DNA from: Hydra vulgaris
Lineage: Eukaryota; Cnidaria; Hydrozoa; Anthoathecata; Hydridae
Direction: 5' to 3'
DNA: 64,000 bases
Assembly (NCBI RefSeq): GCF_038396675.1
Contig: NC_088921.1
Location: forward strand, 21,151,001 to 21,215,000
Shown here: positions 60,034 to 64,000 of the stretch, one piece after another
Position numbering within the stretch: position 1 is the first letter of the stretch
Layout of the letters: every line of letters starts with the position of its first letter
Notes under the pieces: generated by a model
What the model saw: only the letters and a program-made list of their open reading frames with translations
Databases searched by the model: none
Told to the model about the DNA's origin: nothing
Made by a program: the position numbers and the translations under genes

Positions 60034-60277
60034 ATCCCGTCCACTCCGGACGTTAAATGGAGATAAACCATTAAGTTGGCGCTGCTCAGTTTCGGCTGAG
60101 TGGCAACTAAACCCTTAAATGGGCCAAAAAACCCTTAAATGGGCTAAAAAACCCTTTAATGGGACAAAATACGGAGTCTCGGCTCCCAAATAACACCTCC
60201 TTCTAGGGCCCTGTGTAAGTCTGGTTTCAGCTTCAGGTCACTCTAGTTGGTTGGTAAAAAAAAAAAAAAAAAAAAAA
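60034..60277 (+). mobile_element. E19: 244-bp SINE-like U2 insertion with LINE-type 3' tail
   Basis: Flanked by the 12-bp U2 duplication and ending in poly-A, it has no ORF. The head is highly paired: CGTCC-actcc-GGACG; then GTTGGC...CTCAG-tttcgg-CTGAG...CAAC. Three near-identical units ACCCTTAAATGGG follow, then GGAGTCTCGGCTCC. The last 60 bp (CTAGGGCCCTGTGTAAGTC...CAGGTCACTCTAG) match the E13 tail and, less closely, E11. No clear tRNA-type A and B boxes. The tail suggests it is copied by the RT of an E13/E11-related LINE. Confidence 0.85.
60109..60166 (+). repeat. Three tandem CCCTTAAATGGG hairpin units in E19
   Basis: Three adjacent units of about 19 bp (ACCCTTAAATGGGCC, ACCCTTAAATGGGCT, ACCCTTTAATGGGAC), each able to form a small CCC/GGG hairpin. 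Confidence 0.88.
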
Positions 60278-60427
60278 GTATCTGTTCTTATCAGTTTAAT
60301 ATCTGGTACGCCGGCACAGTCCGGCTCATATATTAATCTGATTTTTTGCATTAGGTCATGGGATCATAGGTTTACCTTGCCCTGACCACGGGTTGCCTCG
60401 GCTTTGCACTACTGCTGAGCGCGGCCC
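60278..60427 (+). pseudogene. U2 snRNA 3' fragment after E19, Sm-site variant
   Basis: U2 nt 36-185 with GATTTTTTGCATT where others have GATTTTTGGCATT. Confidence 0.93.
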
Positions 60428-60608
60428 AGATTGGAAAAAAGAAAATATCTTCACTTTCAGAGTGTCTAACATCGCTAATGGTCTCAGCTGCTGCTGCTGA
60501 TGATGCTGCTGATGATGACGACGACGAAAATGATTAGACGTTCTAATTCAAACCACAAGTACATTGTTGAAGACGGCGTCAGTCCGACTATGTCTGCAGT
60601 GTTCAGTT

Positions 60609-60653
60609 ATCGCTTCTCGGCCTAATGGCTAAGATCAAGTGTAGTATCTGTTC
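60609..60653 (+). pseudogene. U2 snRNA 5' fragment (nt 1-45) before E20
   Basis: U2 to GTATCTGTTC, then GTGATTTTAGCC, the same junction as E7. Confidence 0.92.
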
Positions 60654-60748
60654 GTGATTTTAGCCGAGACAGCGATTTTAAAAGTGGATAAAGTTATTTT
60701 TTTAGTGGTTTATTTAGGAGTTTTGTGATTATTGGCTTTTTTAAAGAA

Positions 60749-61942
60749 ATGGTCTCAATCATCAAAAGTACCGCTGATTGTCTTATCGAAAGAATGAAGA
60801 AAACAGCAAATGGAAATGGCGATGAAATCTTATCAATTCTCTCACCTTACAGCACCGACGACGAATCCGAAATCGAATCGGACCGAAAGAGGAACCAAGA
60901 ATTAAGGGACGCGGAAGCCCTACCCAAAATTATCAAAAAAACCTACGCTAACGTAACCACCCAATGCGCTTACAAGAAGAACCTCCCGAAAACCTTAATT
61001 GCTAGACTGCGAAAGCGTATTGATATTGACCAAATCATTATTGCTCTTGAAGCTGTTAACTTGGCACGTGAACTCGAAGGAGTTCAACTAATCCGTGGAA
61101 ACACCCTTCTGGAGATTGTGATGAAGACGGACACTGCGAAAAACCTTTTGTTAGAGAGAAGACTCAATGTGTGCGGCCTTCATCATATTTTCCAACAATC
61201 AAACCCCGATCGGGAGCCGAGCGAAGTCACTCACGTTTCTGTGTTCGGCCTACCGATTGAGCATAAAAATCTAAAGATTGGCAACGTTCTTGAACAGTTG
61301 GGCTACGGCAGGCATGTTTACACAAAACCTGTCATGAGAAAAACACCTGTTAGCGGAACGGAATACTATACAGGTATTCTCGTGGCGGTTATGGAAAACA
61401 TGCCTTGTCCGACGCCGGTCAGCATGAACGTTATGGGATATCCGATCAGAACAAAGCACAACGGTCAACCGTCATCACCACCTGTACAACCTAAGTCTGC
61501 CCAAATACCCCTTCAAGAAAATGTAAACCCTACACCAAAAGATAATCCGCAAGCTCCACCAACAACCTCCGAAAGCCAAAGTTCTATTCAACCTATGGTT
61601 AATACATCCGAACAACTGATACCTATAATTGAACAGCCAATACTTGATACAACCGAACCAACTAATGAAACCGCAAAAACCACCATTGAACAACCTCTAC
61701 TAAATCCAATAAATGAAACCTCGAACCAAATAGAAAATGATTTAACGAAAGTAAACCCCATTACCAATGAAATCCATACTATCGAAATACATACAGACAG
61801 TGAAATGAAGAACATCGCGGAAGAAGAAAACGAAGATTCCCAAATGGAAGACGACCAGCAAGATATTAAATTACAGAAAAAAAGAAAAACTGCGTCGAAC
61901 AATCAAAAAAACAAGAACATCAAAAGATCAACAAAAGACTGA
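60749..61942 (+). CDS. E20 ORF1, RNA-binding protein of a LINE
   Basis: 397 aa from the first ATG 60749 (MVSIIKSTADCL); the open frame begins at 60725 without ATG. It differs from E7 ORF1 at about a dozen residues (for example ERRLNVCG for ERGLNVCG, and KIGNVLEQ for KIGIVLEQ) and keeps the same domains: acidic head, KKTYANVTT, two RRM-like units, Pro/Thr-rich tail and basic end. Confidence 0.88.
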   Translation: MVSIIKSTADCLIERMKKTANGNGDEILSILSPYSTDDESEIESDRKRNQELRDAEALPKIIKKTYANVTTQCAYKKNLPKTLIARLRKRIDIDQIIIALEAVNLARELEGVQLIRGNTLLEIVMKTDTAKNLLLERRLNVCGLHHIFQQSNPDREPSEVTHVSVFGLPIEHKNLKIGNVLEQLGYGRHVYTKPVMRKTPVSGTEYYTGILVAVMENMPCPTPVSMNVMGYPIRTKHNGQPSSPPVQPKSAQIPLQENVNPTPKDNPQAPPTTSESQSSIQPMVNTSEQLIPIIEQPILDTTEPTNETAKTTIEQPLLNPINETSNQIENDLTKVNPITNEIHTIEIHTDSEMKNIAEEENEDSQMEDDQQDIKLQKKRKTASNNQKNKNIKRSTKD

Positions 61943-62071
61943 ACATAATAACGGTAACATATTTTTTATATTTATCTGTCATTTAACTATTTTGAATATT
62001 ATATTTTGAACAAATGCGCGCATTTTTAAACTATTTTCTACCTTTCTTTTACTTTTTAATTTTGATTATAA

Positions 62072-64000
62072 ATGGATGTAAGAATTCTGACCTTAAATGC
62101 AAATGGTCTCCAAACTGAGACCAAAAGAAGCAAAATATTTCAATTTCTTAAATATTCGGACTATGACGTAATATGCTTGCAAGAAACGCATAGTACCGAA
62201 GAAAATAACACCAATTGGATAAATGAATGGAAACACCAAACTAACGGGAGCTCCCTATGGAATAATGGAAACCATAGAGAGCGAGGTGTCTCCATTCTAA
62301 CAAAAGAATGCACTGTTTTTAACGAAGTCACACAAGACGACTGTGGGAGAATTCTTGCAGCCAATTTTACTATTAAAAATTGTAATCTAAGAGTAATTAA
62401 TATATACGGGCCAAATGACCCACAACAAAAAGAAAACTTTTTTAAGCAAATAAGAAAACATGCGCGCGGATCAGAATATATGATCCTTACAGGAGATTTT
62501 AATATGGTTGAAAACCCTCTGTTAGACAGAGAAGGGGGTGATCTGCATAATAAAAGCAATACTTTAGGCAAAGCCAACTTGAATTTTTTTTGCCAAAAGT
62601 TCGAGTTGGTTGATATTTATAGATATGTAAACCCCAGTAAAAGTGATTTCACCTATGAAAAACAGGACAAAACTTTCAAAAGCAGGATAGACAGAATTTA
62701 TGTACCTTTGACAATCTCAAGAAATTGCGAATGCGCTTTAATAGAAAACAAAGTAAGTGACCATAAAGCCTTCGGCTGTACTCTAAAACTTGAGAAGGTG
62801 AATGAGAGAGGCCCGGGCTACTGGCACCTAAATGTTAGTCTATTAAGCGATTGCGCCTTTAAAGCTAAACTAAAAAAGGATTTTGAATTGGCAAAAACTA
62901 AGAAACATAGCTACTCCAGTAGCAATCAATGGTGGGACATCACAAAATCCCGCATAAAATTGATTGCTATTGAGGCGTCAAAATCCAAAAAGCGCGAAAT
63001 AAAGCTAAAACAGAAATCTTTACAAAAACAAATCGATGAGGAAAACCAAAAACAAATGAGAGACTTGGAAAAGCTTGAGGATCTGAGATCGGAGCTTCAA
63101 GAACTCCTCTGCGACGGGGGCGTGTTCGTAAGAACTAAACAAACCCTTGCAGAGGAGGGCGAAAAACCTTCCAAGGCTCTCTTTCATATGGAAAAGAATA
63201 ACCAAAAGAAAAAAATTATTAGAGAAATAAAAGACGGTGACACCGTTCACACGGACACCGTCAAAGTATTAAAAACAATTAGAAATTTCTATAAAAACCT
63301 TTACGAAACAAAAAATCTCAATAAAGAAAAACAAAGCAAATTTTTAGCAAATATAAAAACATCCCTCACGGATGACCAAAACGCGTCTTTAAACATACCC
63401 TTTAGCAGCGAGGAGCTTTATAACGCTGCAATGTCCCTAAACAAAGGCAAAACACCAGGGATAGACGGCCTCCCGGCAGAATTTTATCAAGAATGCTGGG
63501 AGATTTACGGAGAAGAACTTACCAATCTTATGAACGGTAATGTCTTCGATGAAAATAACGAGCTGTCATGGTCGCAGAGGACGGCGCTGATTAGTCTCCT
63601 TCCAAAAGAGGGTGACCTGACGGCGCTGCAAAACTGGAGACCAATATCCCTGCTGTGCGCGGATTATAAAATAATCACTAAAGCCCTCGCCTTGAGATTG
63701 TCTAAGGTACTAGAGAAAATTCTCGGACCGTCGCAAACTTGCTCGGTACCGGGAAGAAATATTTTCTCCAACATTTTCCTGGTCAGAGACCTAATACAGT
63801 ACACTAACGATAAAAACTTAGATAGTGTACTGATTACAATCGACCAGGAAAAAGCATTTGATAAAATTGACAGAAATTTTTTGTTTGAAACACTTAAAAA
63901 GTTCAACTTAGGTGAAAAATTTATAACAGCAATTATGCAATCAATGAAAAATTCTAAATCAATAATAATTAACAACGGATACATGAGTGAACCTTTTAGT
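62072..64000 (+). CDS. E20 ORF2, N-terminal 643 codons (APE and start of RT)
   Basis: Starts ATG 62072 (MDVRILTLNANGLQTETKRS) and stays open to the window end. Readable motifs: QETH, GDFNMVENP, SRIDRIYV, SDHKAF, KTPGIDGLPAEFYQ, WRPISLLCADYK and IDQEKAFDKIDR. The YADD block and finger lie beyond the edge. A close copy of E7 ORF2. Confidence 0.93.
   Translation, partial: MDVRILTLNANGLQTETKRSKIFQFLKYSDYDVICLQETHSTEENNTNWINEWKHQTNGSSLWNNGNHRERGVSILTKECTVFNEVTQDDCGRILAANFTIKNCNLRVINIYGPNDPQQKENFFKQIRKHARGSEYMILTGDFNMVENPLLDREGGDLHNKSNTLGKANLNFFCQKFELVDIYRYVNPSKSDFTYEKQDKTFKSRIDRIYVPLTISRNCECALIENKVSDHKAFGCTLKLEKVNERGPGYWHLNVSLLSDCAFKAKLKKDFELAKTKKHSYSSSNQWWDITKSRIKLIAIEASKSKKREIKLKQKSLQKQIDEENQKQMRDLEKLEDLRSELQELLCDGGVFVRTKQTLAEEGEKPSKALFHMEKNNQKKKIIREIKDGDTVHTDTVKVLKTIRNFYKNLYETKNLNKEKQSKFLANIKTSLTDDQNASLNIPFSSEELYNAAMSLNKGKTPGIDGLPAEFYQECWEIYGEELTNLMNGNVFDENNELSWSQRTALISLLPKEGDLTALQNWRPISLLCADYKIITKALALRLSKVLEKILGPSQTCSVPGRNIFSNIFLVRDLIQYTNDKNLDSVLITIDQEKAFDKIDRNFLFETLKKFNLGEKFITAIMQSMKNSKSIIINNGYMSEPFS

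Larger units (their letters stand above)
60654..64000 (+). mobile_element. E20: U2-specific LINE, family D', 3' part outside window
   Basis: Near-identical to E7 from the 5' end. The linker between ORFs (61943-62071) is 10 bp longer than in E7. It leaves the window within the RT domain of ORF2. No break is seen in the visible part. Confidence 0.94.

Noticed and set aside
60034-60277. E19 as a tRNA-derived SINE or snRNA gene
   Set aside because: No convincing A or B box and no Sm site. An 11-base likeness (CCGTCCACTCC) to vertebrate U2 is not at the matching position and is not in the host U2.

Overview
The window is one stretch of a eukaryotic tandem U2 snRNA gene array that has been heavily invaded by U2-specific non-LTR retrotransposons. 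The U2 unit is 366 bp: a 185-nt U2 gene (start ATCGCTTCTCGG, branch-point-recognition region GTGTAGTATCTGTTC, Sm-like site, terminal stem-loops) plus a 181-bp spacer with a PSE-like block and a trinucleotide-rich tract. I count 24 U2 units. Only 8 are uninterrupted (18509, 40935, 43771, 44137, 47428, 51219, 51585, 57155). The other 16 are split by elements, all on the + strand and all at the same place (between U2 nt 35 and 36 on the 3' side). There are no ordinary host protein genes. The genome is AT-rich and uses the standard code in these ORFs. I cannot name the species; a metazoan is plausible but not shown.

The inserts are named E1-E20 from left to right. Complete LINEs with ORF1 plus an APE-RT ORF2 of about 1184-1195 aa are E2, E7 and E9 (intact), E20 (cut by the window end), E1 (one stop, 5' end outside the window), E3 (one frameshift) and E5 (decayed, chimeric). 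Their AP endonuclease, the RT motifs (WRPISLLC, DQEKAFDK, GVRQGDP, YADD) and the C-terminal CX2CX7HX4C finger place them in the Tx1/L1 group, the clade of the known U2-targeting family Keno. Utopia, the other known U2 inserter, uses a different endonuclease. E14 is a 5'-truncated copy of E2 joined to 844 bp of unknown sequence.

A second class carries ORF1 only: E4, E6, E8, E10, E11, E12, E13, E15, E16, E17, E18. Their ORF1 has the same RNA-binding-like core plus an extra C-terminal module, usually two tandem copies of a W/F-rich motif, that the ORF2-bearing elements lack. They resemble HAL1 'half-LINEs' but belong to several diverged, mostly open families. E19 is a 244-bp SINE-like insert that shares only its 3' tail with E13 and E11.

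The most notable signal is that the 5' ends of the ORF1-only elements, and partly of E2, look like the missing 3' part of U2: the U2 block TTTACCTTGCCC...CCACGGGTTGC recurs 76-80 nt from the 5' junction, where real U2 has it 81 nt from the same point. Insertion would therefore rebuild a U2-like RNA from the host 5' part and an element-borne 3' part. Other points of interest are stacked insertions sharing one target (E7/E8, E10/E11, E16/E17), two junction types that follow lineage, recurring 3'-tail hairpins, duplicated blocks showing array turnover, and a U2-encoded AUG that opens an ORF into E10.
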